DNA of 64,000 bases. Source: an uncultured Lachnospiraceae bacterium. GTDB taxonomy: Bacteria > Bacillota > Clostridia > Lachnospirales > Lachnospiraceae. Under the pieces are notes generated by a model. The model made no database searches. It saw only the letters and a list, made by a program, of their open reading frames with translations, and was not told where the DNA came from. The position numbers and the translations under genes are program-made. Where the stretch lies: NCBI GenBank assembly GCA_902800325.1, contig CADCDW010000001.1, positions 1 through 64,000 on the forward strand. The letters are read 5' to 3'. Of this stretch, positions 32,395-41,333 are shown in pieces; within the stretch, counting starts at the first letter, position 1, and each line of letters opens with the position of its first letter.

Positions 32395-35043
32395 CTACTT
32401 CTTATATTTTTTGTCTATCAATTGTTGTAGATCTGATAACAATTTTTCACAATTTTTATACCTTTTTTTTGGATTCTTTTCTGTACACTTCATAATGATT
32501 CTTTCCATTTTTTTAGATACTAATGGGTTAATCTGCCTAATAGGTATGTTATCATTACCAAATTTTAATCCTATCTTTACATTACCTGCTAATAACTTAT
32601 ATATCGTAATACCTAAACTATATATGTCCGTTCTGTAATCCGATATCCCATTGTATTGTTCCGGGGCAGCGAATCCCACAACTCCCAATGAGCTCAATTC
32701 CCATGGATAGCTTTTTTCTCCATATACCTTTGAACAATTAAAATTAACTAATCTTATATCATTGCTAGATGAAACTATAATATCTTTAGGTTGTATATCT
32801 CCATAAATAATTGAGGGATTAGAATTATGAAGAAAACTCATTATCTTTGCAACATCCACAATCCATTTGGCTACCACAACCTCATCCTGAAAACCATATA
32901 ATTCAAGATTTTTTTCCAATGTTCTCCCTTCTATAAATTCCATAACAACATAAGTATTATTAGTATCCTTAATTACATCAATCAATCTTGGAATTAAAGG
33001 ATGAATTAGTTTTCTCAAAACCTTTGCTTCATTTAGTAATAATCTTTCATTTTCATATGTATTATTTGCACATAAACATTTTATAAATACAGATTCACCG
33101 GTACTAACATTAATGCCTAAAAACCTATGATATTGTTCTCCCTTCATTTGCCTAAGAAGCTTGTACTTATTACCTATGATGTTTCCTTCTTTGCTTCCAT
33201 AGAATCTATATATCTTTTTTCCCATCCTATAATGTACATTAACTATATCAGTAGGATTTGTATAATCAGGAATAGGACCAAAATGTTTATTAAAACACCT
33301 AACACAAACATGTATGCCACCTAACACACGTGTAGCATCATAATAATCTTCTATTTCAATATACTTGTGATGGTGTCTACAATCTAAAAAATCATTTAAA
33401 TACTTATATCTGTCACTTATGCGATTTTCTATATTTATTAAATCTATTATCCTTCTCAAAATCATACACGCTATCATTCTCATACCTAATTTAGTAGGAT
33501 GACAGCCATCAAAAGAATCATATGGCACATTAAACGAAGCAATATTTAATGTTTTACAACCTTTATTTACAGATACTTTTTCTATAACATCATTAAAATT
33601 TATGATATTTTCTCTCATATATCCCGCAGGGAAAACAAACGATGGTATCCCTTCCATATAAGTCTCCGGTAATGTACAACATAAAATATCCGCCTCAGGA
33701 TAATTTTTTTTCAACTTATCCAACATCAAACCATAAGCATAAGAAAAGACCGAATCATCTTCATTTTCATTACCTGTTTCAATTGGAGCCTTATAAAACC
33801 AATCATTGAATCCAAGAAATACTATAATTATATCTGGCAATACTCCGTCTAAATCAAGCCCACTTGTCCTTTCGTCAGAACACCCTGAAGGAAATAATTT
33901 TTTTTCATTAGATATTCTAGTGACTCTACTGCCTGACCACGAATTATTTACCAATAGTTCACCACCAAAAAAATCGACAACTTGCTTCCACCATGTGTCA
34001 TTTACGGATTCTATAGCCGCCTTCATACAATTATCTACATCATAAAACATATTATAACCACTTGGATTAAATCCGTGAAAAGTACTTATAGAATCACCTA
34101 AAATAGAAAAACGCTTACCAAAATATTTATTATTTCTTTGAAGTTTTGTGAATAGTTCAATTTCTCGCTGAAAATAAATTGATTCACCAGATGGCATTCT
34201 AATAGATTTAGAACCATAAAAAATATCATGATCCGTTATATTGTTATCAAGTACATCAGACAAAAAATATTTAAACGCATTAATATTAGGACACAACTCA
34301 GGATTATTCATATTGGTACTTTTTATCGCAAAAACTATCTTTGAAAAAGGCCCATAAATATAATCAGTAATAACATCTCTGAATGCTTCTGCAACAATTT
34401 CAGGAGGGTTATGGAAAGCGCCACAGCCGAAAGCCCCTAATATTAATACTTCAACTTTATTATCTGTCGCAACCTCAAAAATATTTTTTATTCTATCCTT
34501 AAGCACTCTTTTAAGGTAAGCTTTATCAATATCAATTCTATGTCTTAAATAAGGTGCTGAACAGGTTATAACATCAACCTTATACCAATCTGACTTATCC
34601 ATAATAACCGGCAAATCATTATCTGTTTTAAAAACTGTAATATCCTTAGAATATATAATCTTATCAGAGTAAAAGCCATTATAATCATGATATTTATGAT
34701 AAAAATAAAATTCTTTTTCTGCAATTGGAGCGTTAATACTCATATAAAGATTGCTACTTCTACATAAACATTCTTCTTGAGCCATAGCGCCTACTGTAAC
34801 TCCACCCCCAGGACTTACCGGATTTGCAAAATTTAAAACTGCCGTTTTTTTTTCTTGACTACAGCCGAATTTATATGCTGCTCTATATGTAGTGATATTC
34901 TCAACAATAATATCAGCTTTGTATATTTTACTTGATGTCTGTGACATGTATTTTTCGTCATATACCTTAACCAAATCACTTTCTATGTTCCTGGATATTT
35001 CAACAGTATCCCAAAAACAATCTACCAATTTTTTGCTTTCCAT
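32395..35043 (-). CDS. PARG-like macrodomain / SGNH hydrolase / degenerate kinase fusion
   Basis: 882 residues, three domains. (1) About 1-265 is a bacterial-type poly(ADP-ribose) glycohydrolase (TIGR02452/DUF2263): NFANPVSPGGG, then QEE at 89-91, giving the GGG-X7-QEE catalytic signature, and ILGAFGCGAFHN. (2) About 308-545 is an SGNH hydrolase: GDS 316-318, GFND 411-414, D512/H515. (3) About 625-880 is a Ser/Thr kinase fold with K655, but the catalytic loop is YGDIQPKDI (K to Q751, N to D754) and DFG is NFN (D to N767), so it is probably a pseudokinase. A CRHHH...CVRC patch (555-583) links 2 and 3. No membrane helix. A terminator separates it from the upstream secretion genes. Confidence 0.88.
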   Translation of the reverse strand: MESKKLVDCFWDTVEISRNIESDLVKVYDEKYMSQTSSKIYKADIIVENITTYRAAYKFGCSQEKKTAVLNFANPVSPGGGVTVGAMAQEECLCRSSNLYMSINAPIAEKEFYFYHKYHDYNGFYSDKIIYSKDITVFKTDNDLPVIMDKSDWYKVDVITCSAPYLRHRIDIDKAYLKRVLKDRIKNIFEVATDNKVEVLILGAFGCGAFHNPPEIVAEAFRDVITDYIYGPFSKIVFAIKSTNMNNPELCPNINAFKYFLSDVLDNNITDHDIFYGSKSIRMPSGESIYFQREIELFTKLQRNNKYFGKRFSILGDSISTFHGFNPSGYNMFYDVDNCMKAAIESVNDTWWKQVVDFFGGELLVNNSWSGSRVTRISNEKKLFPSGCSDERTSGLDLDGVLPDIIIVFLGFNDWFYKAPIETGNENEDDSVFSYAYGLMLDKLKKNYPEADILCCTLPETYMEGIPSFVFPAGYMRENIINFNDVIEKVSVNKGCKTLNIASFNVPYDSFDGCHPTKLGMRMIACMILRRIIDLINIENRISDRYKYLNDFLDCRHHHKYIEIEDYYDATRVLGGIHVCVRCFNKHFGPIPDYTNPTDIVNVHYRMGKKIYRFYGSKEGNIIGNKYKLLRQMKGEQYHRFLGINVSTGESVFIKCLCANNTYENERLLLNEAKVLRKLIHPLIPRLIDVIKDTNNTYVVMEFIEGRTLEKNLELYGFQDEVVVAKWIVDVAKIMSFLHNSNPSIIYGDIQPKDIIVSSSNDIRLVNFNCSKVYGEKSYPWELSSLGVVGFAAPEQYNGISDYRTDIYSLGITIYKLLAGNVKIGLKFGNDNIPIRQINPLVSKKMERIIMKCTEKNPKKRYKNCEKLLSDLQQLIDKKYKK

Positions 35044-35107
35044 TGTTATCCCCCACTCAATACAAGATTATACATTATTTCTTTAATAATAAAAAAACAC
35101 AAAATAA

Positions 35108-35130
35108 ATGTTACAAAACATTTGTAACAT
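35108..35130 (-). terminator. Terminator overlapping the PPP phosphatase stop codon
   Basis: Perfect 10-bp stem ATGTTACAAA/TTTGTAACAT with a 3-nt loop, overlapping the stop codon at 35111. On the minus strand it is followed by TTATTTTGTGTTTTTTT. It probably ends the long secretion-locus transcript; the fusion gene downstream has a TATAAT-like -10 at 35067-35072. Confidence 0.7.
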
Positions 35131-35944
35131 AGTTATTCTTATATATATTTGAATAAAACACCTTCAAATCATCTAGTCTTACTAAGGCAAGCTTTGAATT
35201 TGGCGCTCTCCAACAGCAGCCACAGTCTATATTTACCGTAATAGCATCATCTTGCTTATTAACCTTAACGTTGCCTTCATAATTGTAATGGTAGGTTGTA
35301 GTTGGTGTATGCCCATATAATACTACTTTTCCCGGAATTCCGGGCTCTCCTTCTACAAATGCCCTTGACCAAATCATGTCATATTCGGAGCACTCATCTA
35401 CAGGTTCAGAAATATATGCATGAACAAGATAAAAAATCTTCCCGGCATATTCCAAAATGAAATAATACGGAAGCTTCTCAAAAAATATCTTCATCTTTTC
35501 CAAGTAAGCATCATCTCTACCATTTTCAAGTAGTTGTTCTATAGTTCCATATTTATCATATGACTTATCCATCTTGTTTTCTAGAAAATTATAATACTCC
35601 AATAATATTTCCTTTTCTTTTCCGGGTATGTCCGATGTTAAAACCCATGATATGTCAAACTCCTCTATCTTTCTCTTCTTCATAATCTTTTCTGATAACT
35701 TCTTACAAGAATTAAAGTTGACAAAATCACAAAACATCGACTCATGATTTCCCATGCACATAAATACATTTTTATTGTATCTTTCATATACCCATTCAAA
35801 TACCTCTTCTGAACCCGGCCCTCTATCAATTATATCTCCTAATACATATAAATTATCCTTTTTATCATCAAATCCAACTCTGTTCAATAACTGCATAAAT
35901 TCTCTATAGCATCCATGAATATCCGCAATAACATAAGTACTCAT
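35111..35944 (-). CDS. PPP-family metallophosphatase (Ser/Thr phosphatase-like)
   Basis: 277 residues of the calcineurin-like fold with the PPP-family motifs DIHG (8-11), GDIIDRG (about 36-42), GNHE (about 66-69) and later H in LVHAYI and YGHTPTT. No signal peptide, so cytosolic. PPP enzymes remove phosphate from Ser/Thr (some also cleave dinucleoside polyphosphates such as Ap4A). It is the last gene of the secretion/phosphorylation locus, and together with the PP2C gene it gives the locus two unrelated phosphatases to oppose its two kinases. Confidence 0.88.
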   Translation of the reverse strand: MSTYVIADIHGCYREFMQLLNRVGFDDKKDNLYVLGDIIDRGPGSEEVFEWVYERYNKNVFMCMGNHESMFCDFVNFNSCKKLSEKIMKKRKIEEFDISWVLTSDIPGKEKEILLEYYNFLENKMDKSYDKYGTIEQLLENGRDDAYLEKMKIFFEKLPYYFILEYAGKIFYLVHAYISEPVDECSEYDMIWSRAFVEGEPGIPGKVVLYGHTPTTTYHYNYEGNVKVNKQDDAITVNIDCGCCWRAPNSKLALVRLDDLKVFYSNIYKNNYVTNVL

Positions 35945-35977
35945 TTTTTACTCCTTGATACTTTTTTATTAAACACT

Positions 35978-37621
35978 CTAATATGTAGTTATCCTATTAA
36001 TCTCTTCTATATTACCGTTTCTTAAACTAAATACTTCCCATTCAGTACCAGTACCTGAAGGGACTTTGAAAATACGTGGTTCTGACTCACCAGGCATATA
36101 TACTTTAACTGTAGCTCCTGAATTTGCCAATTCATTACTTGATGAATAACCCAAATTAGTATAATCTTCTACATAGTATGTATATTCCCCTGCGGTTACA
36201 TTATCTATAGTAATAGTTTCAGGTCCATATCCATTTCTATCATCTACATCTAAACCTGCTACACCACTGATAGACATATTTCTAAAATCTACTTCTCCTC
36301 GGCTTGTCCTTAAATGAGCATCCAAATCGGTAGGATAAGCTCCCCATTCCAATACTATTCTTACTTCCCCGCTATTAAGGGTACTACTCATAGTTAAATT
36401 CTGGGCTGTAAGAGTCATTCCTTTAACAACATTAACTTCAAAAAATTCTGTTGTAAAGCCATCAGCTTCAGCACATATAGTATATCTTCCTTCATTTAAT
36501 TCCAATATATAATTTCCTTGCATATCTGACTTTATTTTCTCTATAACCTCTCCATACTGATTATTTGCTCCTTCTCTGACAGTCAAACTTACCTCAGGGA
36601 TACCATATCCTGTTACAGCATCAATAATCTTACCTGAAGCTACTCCATCAAAAGTTGCCTCAAGATTATTTTCACCTGCACCATTTTCAACTATCATATT
36701 CCATGTATTATCCGAAGTTATATTTCCACCCGCATCACATCCAAGTTGTATTTTGCATGCCATATAATTAGCTTCTATGTAATATCCATTTGAATTACTT
36801 AAAACTTCAAGGTTTGCATTAAACATATCACATAAATCCTCGTACGTAATATTTGAATCAAACTCTTCAAATAATACACCAAAATTATCTACAACAATAT
36901 AAGAAGGCTTAGTATTCCCTATCGGAATACCTGTACTGGAATCAAAAGTATTACTCTGATTATTAGCATAGAAAATCTTTATACCAGGATTAGTATAAGA
37001 AATGCTTATCAGATCATTTCCGTTTTCCCTATTAATAGTTCCCGGACCATACATTGACTCGTAATCCTGATATCCATAATCAGCTATTAATTCTAAAAGG
37101 TCATTATCTAAATATACTTCCGAATTTTTCTCTATTGCATCATCATCTGTAACAGTAACTGCTTCTACTCCTTCTAAATTACCAAAAGCCAGATAATTTC
37201 GGAGAACAAGGTTAATTCTTTTACCCTTAGTTTTCTGATAACCTTTAGTCAATATCTCGTCAACCTTTTCCATATTTCCCATCTCATAATAAGCTGTTGC
37301 TAACTGAATATATGCATCTTCATCTTCATCATCTATCTTAATAGCTTCATTATATGCCTCGATTGCAAGCTCATAATTACCTTCTCTTATATATTTTTCT
37401 GCAGCAACTATTTTTTTATCATATTTTTTTTGATTTTTAGAGTTGTTTATTGCCATAACACCAATAACAAGACAAATTGACGCCAAAACAGAACCAATTA
37501 TAATCGAAATAAGCACAATAGGAACCTTTTTCTTCTGTTTTATTTCTAATAAAGGCATACCGCATTCTGAACATATAATTGAATCTTCAGTATTATAAGC
37601 ATTGCAATGTGGACAAAACAT
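35978..37621 (-). CDS. Zinc-ribbon, TPR, carboxypeptidase-regulatory and YfaP-domain membrane protein
   Basis: 547 residues. An N-terminal zinc ribbon (CPHC near 3-6, CSEC near 17-20) is followed by a membrane helix (about 33-55) and TPR-like helices (about 60-125, with the repeat NYELAIEAYNEAIKIDDED). Then come a mixed domain, a carboxypeptidase-regulatory-like beta domain (about 325-400; GKIIDAVTGYGIPEVSLTVR) and a C-terminal YfaP/DUF2135-type domain (about 415-540; LEWGAYPTDLDAHL). Cytosolic ribbon, external body. Function unknown; the layout suggests a structural or sensory part of the secretion locus. It starts 3 nt after the DUF4176 gene. Confidence 0.82.
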   Translation of the reverse strand: MFCPHCNAYNTEDSIICSECGMPLLEIKQKKKVPIVLISIIIGSVLASICLVIGVMAINNSKNQKKYDKKIVAAEKYIREGNYELAIEAYNEAIKIDDEDEDAYIQLATAYYEMGNMEKVDEILTKGYQKTKGKRINLVLRNYLAFGNLEGVEAVTVTDDDAIEKNSEVYLDNDLLELIADYGYQDYESMYGPGTINRENGNDLISISYTNPGIKIFYANNQSNTFDSSTGIPIGNTKPSYIVVDNFGVLFEEFDSNITYEDLCDMFNANLEVLSNSNGYYIEANYMACKIQLGCDAGGNITSDNTWNMIVENGAGENNLEATFDGVASGKIIDAVTGYGIPEVSLTVREGANNQYGEVIEKIKSDMQGNYILELNEGRYTICAEADGFTTEFFEVNVVKGMTLTAQNLTMSSTLNSGEVRIVLEWGAYPTDLDAHLRTSRGEVDFRNMSISGVAGLDVDDRNGYGPETITIDNVTAGEYTYYVEDYTNLGYSSSNELANSGATVKVYMPGESEPRIFKVPSGTGTEWEVFSLRNGNIEEINRITTY

Positions 37622-37624
37622 AGT

Positions 37625-37924
37625 TTATTCCTCCGAGTCTTTTCTTAATTCTTCAAGCAACATATCATATTTTGTTTTCATAGCCATCTGTTCCTCGTCT
37701 TGATAGCCAAGAACATATACATTTTCAATCTGATCACCATTGAAAAGATATCCCTCACTAGGTCCTTGGTATCCTTCAGGAAAAGGACATCCAACATAAT
37801 CCCAAATTCTTGGTTTTTCCTCTCCTGCAACTGCCTGAAACTGACAAATTCCAATTATCATAACTTTCTTTTCTCCACCTTTTAAAGTTACAACTGAACC
37901 AATAGGTAAAACTCCATTAAACAT
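37625..37924 (-). CDS. DUF4176 protein of the type VII locus
   Basis: 99 residues beginning VLPIGSVVTLKGGEKKVMIIGI, with DYVGCPFPEGYQGPSEGYLFN and VYVLGYQDEEQ: the DUF4176 pattern. This family is repeatedly found in Firmicute type VII secretion and toxin islands, where its role is unsettled. It starts behind AGGAGG, between the candidate effector gene and the zinc-ribbon protein gene. Confidence 0.8.
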   Translation of the reverse strand: MFNGVLPIGSVVTLKGGEKKVMIIGICQFQAVAGEEKPRIWDYVGCPFPEGYQGPSEGYLFNGDQIENVYVLGYQDEEQMAMKTKYDMLLEELRKDSEE

Positions 37925-37979
37925 ATGATTATCCTCCTAATTCTTTTTTATGTATTATACTAAATAAGTTGTTTCTAAT

Positions 37980-39056
37980 CTACCAATTAAATATCTTTTT
38001 AAATCCGTTTGTTATATTTTTTGTAATTCCGGTAGAAAAATCTTTTATAGCACCTATCTTAGGCAAGCTAACTTCAAAACCTATACTTGCACCTATCCCA
38101 AGTGACGCACCAATATCTACCTTAAGTTTTCCATCTCCTATATCTACGTTTGCATGTGCACCTACTCCAACATTTAAAGAACCTTTGACTGTCGCCTCAG
38201 CACCAAGAACTGTTACACTTCCTTTTGCATTTGCTTCAAGAGCTATTGCTTCAGCTTTTGCACTAATATGTGCATTTGGATTAAGATTACCATTTTTGTC
38301 AAAAAGACCTGTACTTACTCCTACTTCTGCTCCGACCTTACCTACAGTAACATCGCCTGCAACATTAGCACCTAAATTTTCATTTCCGATTCCAGCTCTT
38401 CCTGCTGCCGTGAATAACGTAGCCGATGCACCTGCAGTAGCAGCAAATTGAGGGTCAAAAACAAGATTACCATTTTCATCTCTTCTAAAGACAGTGGCAC
38501 TATAACCAGCATGTGCTTCGGCTTCACCAAGTTTAAACTCCCCACTTGCATATGAGTATTCGCCACTATACTCAGCCTTTCCACTTTTAAAAGTATAATT
38601 AGCACTCCAATTTCCTGAAGCACTTGTTTTATCAACTATACGCTGATTAATGTCATCATATGAAGATTTCATCTTTTTAACAAATTCGAACAAACCTATT
38701 GACGGATTAATATTTCCGTTATTGCCCAATGAAGCATTAATATTACCAACAATCTTCCTTATAATATCTGAGAATCCCATCATTTTGCCATATGCTGAAA
38801 GTTCAGCATTTGTAGTTTCAACTACTACAGCTGTTCCATAGGAATATAATCTACCAACATTAACGTTCTCCGCAGCAATCTTCTTAGATAAATTAGCTAT
38901 TCTTCGCTTTATAGCTTTTGCCGTAGGACTATTGTCATTAGAAAGAAGCCCTCTTGTTCCTGTAGTGGCAGCTGTAATAAGTAAGCTTCCCGACAAAAAC
39001 ATCAGCTCGCGGTTGCTGCTTTGCATTTGTTCTTTATCTAACTCATAAGCACTCAT
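37980..39056 (-). CDS. Candidate type VII secretion substrate with glycine/alanine beta repeats
   Basis: 358 residues from ATG 39056 (AAAGGAG upstream). The N-terminal ~145 residues are helical with no signal peptide (MSAYELDKEQMQSSNRELMF...). The rest (about 150-340) is a strand-rich, Gly/Ala-rich repeat region of alternating small and polar residues (GANVAGDVTVGKVGAEVGVS and similar), ending with an amphipathic helix FSTGITKNITNGFKKIFNW. This could form a membrane-inserting or filamentous beta structure. Position after the WXG100 genes and a helical partner gene suggests an exported effector; not demonstrated. Confidence 0.7.
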   Translation of the reverse strand: MSAYELDKEQMQSSNRELMFLSGSLLITAATTGTRGLLSNDNSPTAKAIKRRIANLSKKIAAENVNVGRLYSYGTAVVVETTNAELSAYGKMMGFSDIIRKIVGNINASLGNNGNINPSIGLFEFVKKMKSSYDDINQRIVDKTSASGNWSANYTFKSGKAEYSGEYSYASGEFKLGEAEAHAGYSATVFRRDENGNLVFDPQFAATAGASATLFTAAGRAGIGNENLGANVAGDVTVGKVGAEVGVSTGLFDKNGNLNPNAHISAKAEAIALEANAKGSVTVLGAEATVKGSLNVGVGAHANVDIGDGKLKVDIGASLGIGASIGFEVSLPKIGAIKDFSTGITKNITNGFKKIFNW

Positions 39057-39092
39057 CTTTTCACTCCTTTCCACAATCTATAATAAAGGTAT

Positions 39093-39647
39093 CTAACCAT
39101 TGTTTTCCAAATTCAAACCACCTATCATCTTCCGTATTTTGTTTATCTCTTCCATAGAGACAATCGTTGTAACACCCACTGACAAAACACTTCGTGCCAG
39201 CCATTCCTCTGTCGTAGAAAAATTCATAACATTTATCAAGTCATTCATCTCAATCCTTTTAGAAGTAAAATTATGACCCAAACTGCTGATGCTACCTATA
39301 GCCTTTATGCTGTCAGCAAATACGTTATTTTTAGGTAATTTTTCTTTTTTTACCGTACCTAATGATTCAACTATCCTTATATTTTCTTCTTCAGCATTAC
39401 AATAGACGGTTTTTATTTTTTTTGCTTTTTCTTTTAAAACACGTAAGTTTTCATTGACTTGATTTATGTGTTTAATTAATATTTTCATAGGTTCTTCGAA
39501 CCTATTAGTTTCACAACTTAAATGAGTTTTACACATGGATATTTTATCTTTTTGCGCATCTATAATTATCTCCAAATTATGAATTTCATCAATAATTTCA
39601 TCAAATCCATCCCTATCAAATCTTATCTCATCCATATCATCACCCAT
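39093..39647 (-). CDS. Helical protein of the type VII locus (possible effector partner)
   Basis: 184 residues, almost entirely helical: two long helices (about 10-50 and 58-100) resembling a WXG100/LXG-like hairpin but without the W-x-G turn, then a shorter C-terminal segment. No signal peptide. Immediately downstream of the WXG100 genes and upstream of the candidate effector, the place where chaperone-like partners of type VII effectors are usually encoded. The start at 39647 is preceded by a 13-bp hairpin; ATG 39635 behind GGGTGAT is an equally good start. Confidence 0.65.
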   Translation of the reverse strand: MGDDMDEIRFDRDGFDEIIDEIHNLEIIIDAQKDKISMCKTHLSCETNRFEEPMKILIKHINQVNENLRVLKEKAKKIKTVYCNAEEENIRIVESLGTVKKEKLPKNNVFADSIKAIGSISSLGHNFTSKRIEMNDLINVMNFSTTEEWLARSVLSVGVTTIVSMEEINKIRKMIGGLNLENNG

Positions 39648-39648
39648 T

Positions 39649-39679
39649 TATGGTATGTGGCTATATGCCACATACCATA
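39649..39679. other. Intercistronic hairpin before the helical-partner gene
   Basis: Perfect 13-bp stem TATGGTATGTGGC/GCCACATACCATA with a 5-nt loop and no T-run on either side, between the last WXG100 gene and the next start codon (39647). More likely an mRNA-processing or stabilising hairpin than a terminator. Confidence 0.6.
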
Positions 39680-39693
39680 CAATACTATTTACT

Positions 39694-40011
39694 CTAAAAA
39701 ATATCCTGTGTAGTGAGTGCGTCCACAGTTCTTGCCTGTGTTGACTCCATCTCTTCATACTTCTGAGCAGCTTCATTAAGATTATTAACATGCTGTAATA
39801 GAGCGTCTAAAGAATCCTGTATTTCTTTATGTAACTGACTGTACTTCTGAACATATGCCTTACCAGATTCACTATTCCATGCTTCGTTTAATTCATTAAC
39901 TTTTGCGTTCATTTCCTGCATATATGATTCCATCATCTGTTTCTGACTATTTATTTCCCTTGCTTTTGCCCTTACCTGTTCCGGTTCTACTTTTAATATT
40001 AAATCTGCCAT
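39694..40011 (-). CDS. WXG100-family protein (WNS turn, DIF tail)
   Basis: 105 residues from ATG 40011 (AAAGGG upstream). A two-helix hairpin with the turn NEAWNSESGKAYVQKY, where W-N-S takes the place of W-x-G. It carries a YxxxE element (YEEME) after the second helix, the known type VII export signal. The C-terminus RTVDALTTQDIF closely matches that of the protein at 40680. Expected to be exported as a dimer via EssC. Confidence 0.85.
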   Translation of the reverse strand: MADLILKVEPEQVRAKAREINSQKQMMESYMQEMNAKVNELNEAWNSESGKAYVQKYSQLHKEIQDSLDALLQHVNNLNEAAQKYEEMESTQARTVDALTTQDIF

Positions 40012-40042
40012 TTTTTTCACCCTTTAACCTTTCTTAATATGA

Positions 40043-40336
40043 TTATCTTCTGGAAACTATTCCTTTAACTTCATCTTCACTCTGAATATACTTATTCGCT
40101 GCCGTCTTGATAGCTGTTGCATATTCCTGCATAACCTGCGAAAGTGACTTAAACTTTGTTGAATCCTCCTGAAACATCTGGTTAAAAGTATCATTTGCTG
40201 TGCCATCCCACATAGCATCCATTTCATCATTGAGTCTGTAAATTGCTGTAACTGAGTTGTTCCACTCATCAATCTTATCCTCAATTCCCTCTGCCAGACT
40301 TATCATTGTTTGTGGTGTTACTGTAATTTGTGACAT
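40043..40336 (-). CDS. WXG100-family protein (WDG turn)
   Basis: 97 residues starting SQITVTPQTMISLAEGIEDKI, with a canonical turn AMWDGTANDTF and the export element YIQSE near the C-terminus. The closest of the five to standard EsxA-type proteins. AAAAGGAG lies upstream of its ATG. Confidence 0.92.
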   Translation of the reverse strand: MSQITVTPQTMISLAEGIEDKIDEWNNSVTAIYRLNDEMDAMWDGTANDTFNQMFQEDSTKFKSLSQVMQEYATAIKTAANKYIQSEDEVKGIVSRR

Positions 40337-40375
40337 AATAATCTCTCCTTTTATTTGTATTTTTTTGTTACTTAA

Positions 40376-40666
40376 CTAACTCTTGAACATCTGTGAATTT
40401 TCTTTTTCAATTCTCTTGATCTCTTCAACATACTTCTTAATAATTCTTGCAATTTCTTCAGCCTCATCTGAGATTTTATTTATATTTCTTCTTACAATTT
40501 CAATCTCATCCGTGTAGACTCTGGTTGATTTACTCTTCCATGCTGCTTCTACATTTCCTTTAACATTTGATAATCTTTTTGAATCATCATTTAAATCAGA
40601 AGATGTATCTTGCAATTGGTTTGCCAATCTTAGCAAGCTTTCTGTATTAACATTAATCTGTGCCAT
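40376..40666 (-). CDS. WXG100-family protein (WKS turn)
   Basis: 96 residues starting AQINVNTESLLRLANQL, a typical WXG100 N-terminus. The turn is AAWKSKSTRVY, i.e. Ser replaces Gly. No clean YxxxD/E is seen at the end (KKYVEEIKRIEKE), so it may rely on a partner for export. Confidence 0.88.
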   Translation of the reverse strand: MAQINVNTESLLRLANQLQDTSSDLNDDSKRLSNVKGNVEAAWKSKSTRVYTDEIEIVRRNINKISDEAEEIARIIKKYVEEIKRIEKENSQMFKS

Positions 40667-40679
40667 AAGCTATCTCTCC

Positions 40680-41000
40680 CTAAAAAATATCCTTGGTCGA
40701 TAAATTTTCAACCGTTTTCGTATTATCATTCTCCGTTCTCTCATATACTGCTATCGCCTGCTCTAAATCATTCCTGCAGCTTCCAATTTGATGTTCCATC
40801 TCAGTCACTTTATTAATAAGCGATTTTTGATTGTTTTTAAAAACCTTAAAAGCTCTTCCATCCCAAAATTCACCCGCTTCTCCTGAAAGATTTCTTAGAG
40901 TTGTACCGATATTGGCCATTGATCTTTGCATATTTCTTAAGAGAGTAACATTACTTTTTAGTATAGAGAGGTCAACATACAACGTTTTACTATCTGCCAA
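40680..41000 (-). CDS. WXG100-family protein (WDG turn, DIF tail)
   Basis: 106 residues starting at TTG 41000 behind AAGGAGG. Turn GEFWDGRAFKVF, export element YERTE, and a C-terminus KTVENLSTKDIF nearly identical to that of the protein at 39694. The two may share a recognition step. Confidence 0.88.
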   Translation of the reverse strand: MADSKTLYVDLSILKSNVTLLRNMQRSMANIGTTLRNLSGEAGEFWDGRAFKVFKNNQKSLINKVTEMEHQIGSCRNDLEQAIAVYERTENDNTKTVENLSTKDIF

Positions 41001-41012
41001 AAAAACACCTCC

Positions 41013-41333
41013 TTATATTGCTTTAATACTGGACGCCAAACCATTCACCTTACTTCCAAGTTTTTCTTCACATGGAATATAGCAATTGTTTACTACCTTT
41101 TCGAGTTTTTCAATCTCATTATTTATGCTGTCTATTATCTGTACCACCATATCCTCATCTAAATCAAGGTTGTTTTCATAAGCAGTACCTGCTAAGCTCA
41201 TCCAAGCTTCACTTACGCTTGATTTAAATCTACTTAATTGATTTCGATAATCTGTAAGATTACTTCTTTCTCTTTTCAGCTTATCTATGCAATATCTAAG
41301 TTGATCGACATCCCACTTATATTTTTCAGCCAT
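41013..41333 (-). CDS. WXG100-like protein (WMS turn)
   Basis: 106 residues, ATG behind AAAGGAG. Two helices with turn SEAWMSLAGTAY; W-M-S replaces W-x-G. A YxxxE element (YIPCE) follows with two cysteines (CYIPCE) that could form a disulfide. It is the first of five consecutive WXG100-size genes. Confidence 0.82.
   Translation of the reverse strand: MAEKYKWDVDQLRYCIDKLKRERSNLTDYRNQLSRFKSSVSEAWMSLAGTAYENNLDLDEDMVVQIIDSINNEIEKLEKVVNNCYIPCEEKLGSKVNGLASSIKAI

Noticed and set aside
32395..35043. Two or three separate genes instead of one 882-residue fusion
   Set aside because: A single uninterrupted frame with no internal start having a good ribosome site at the domain borders was seen; the linkers look like natural inter-domain segments.
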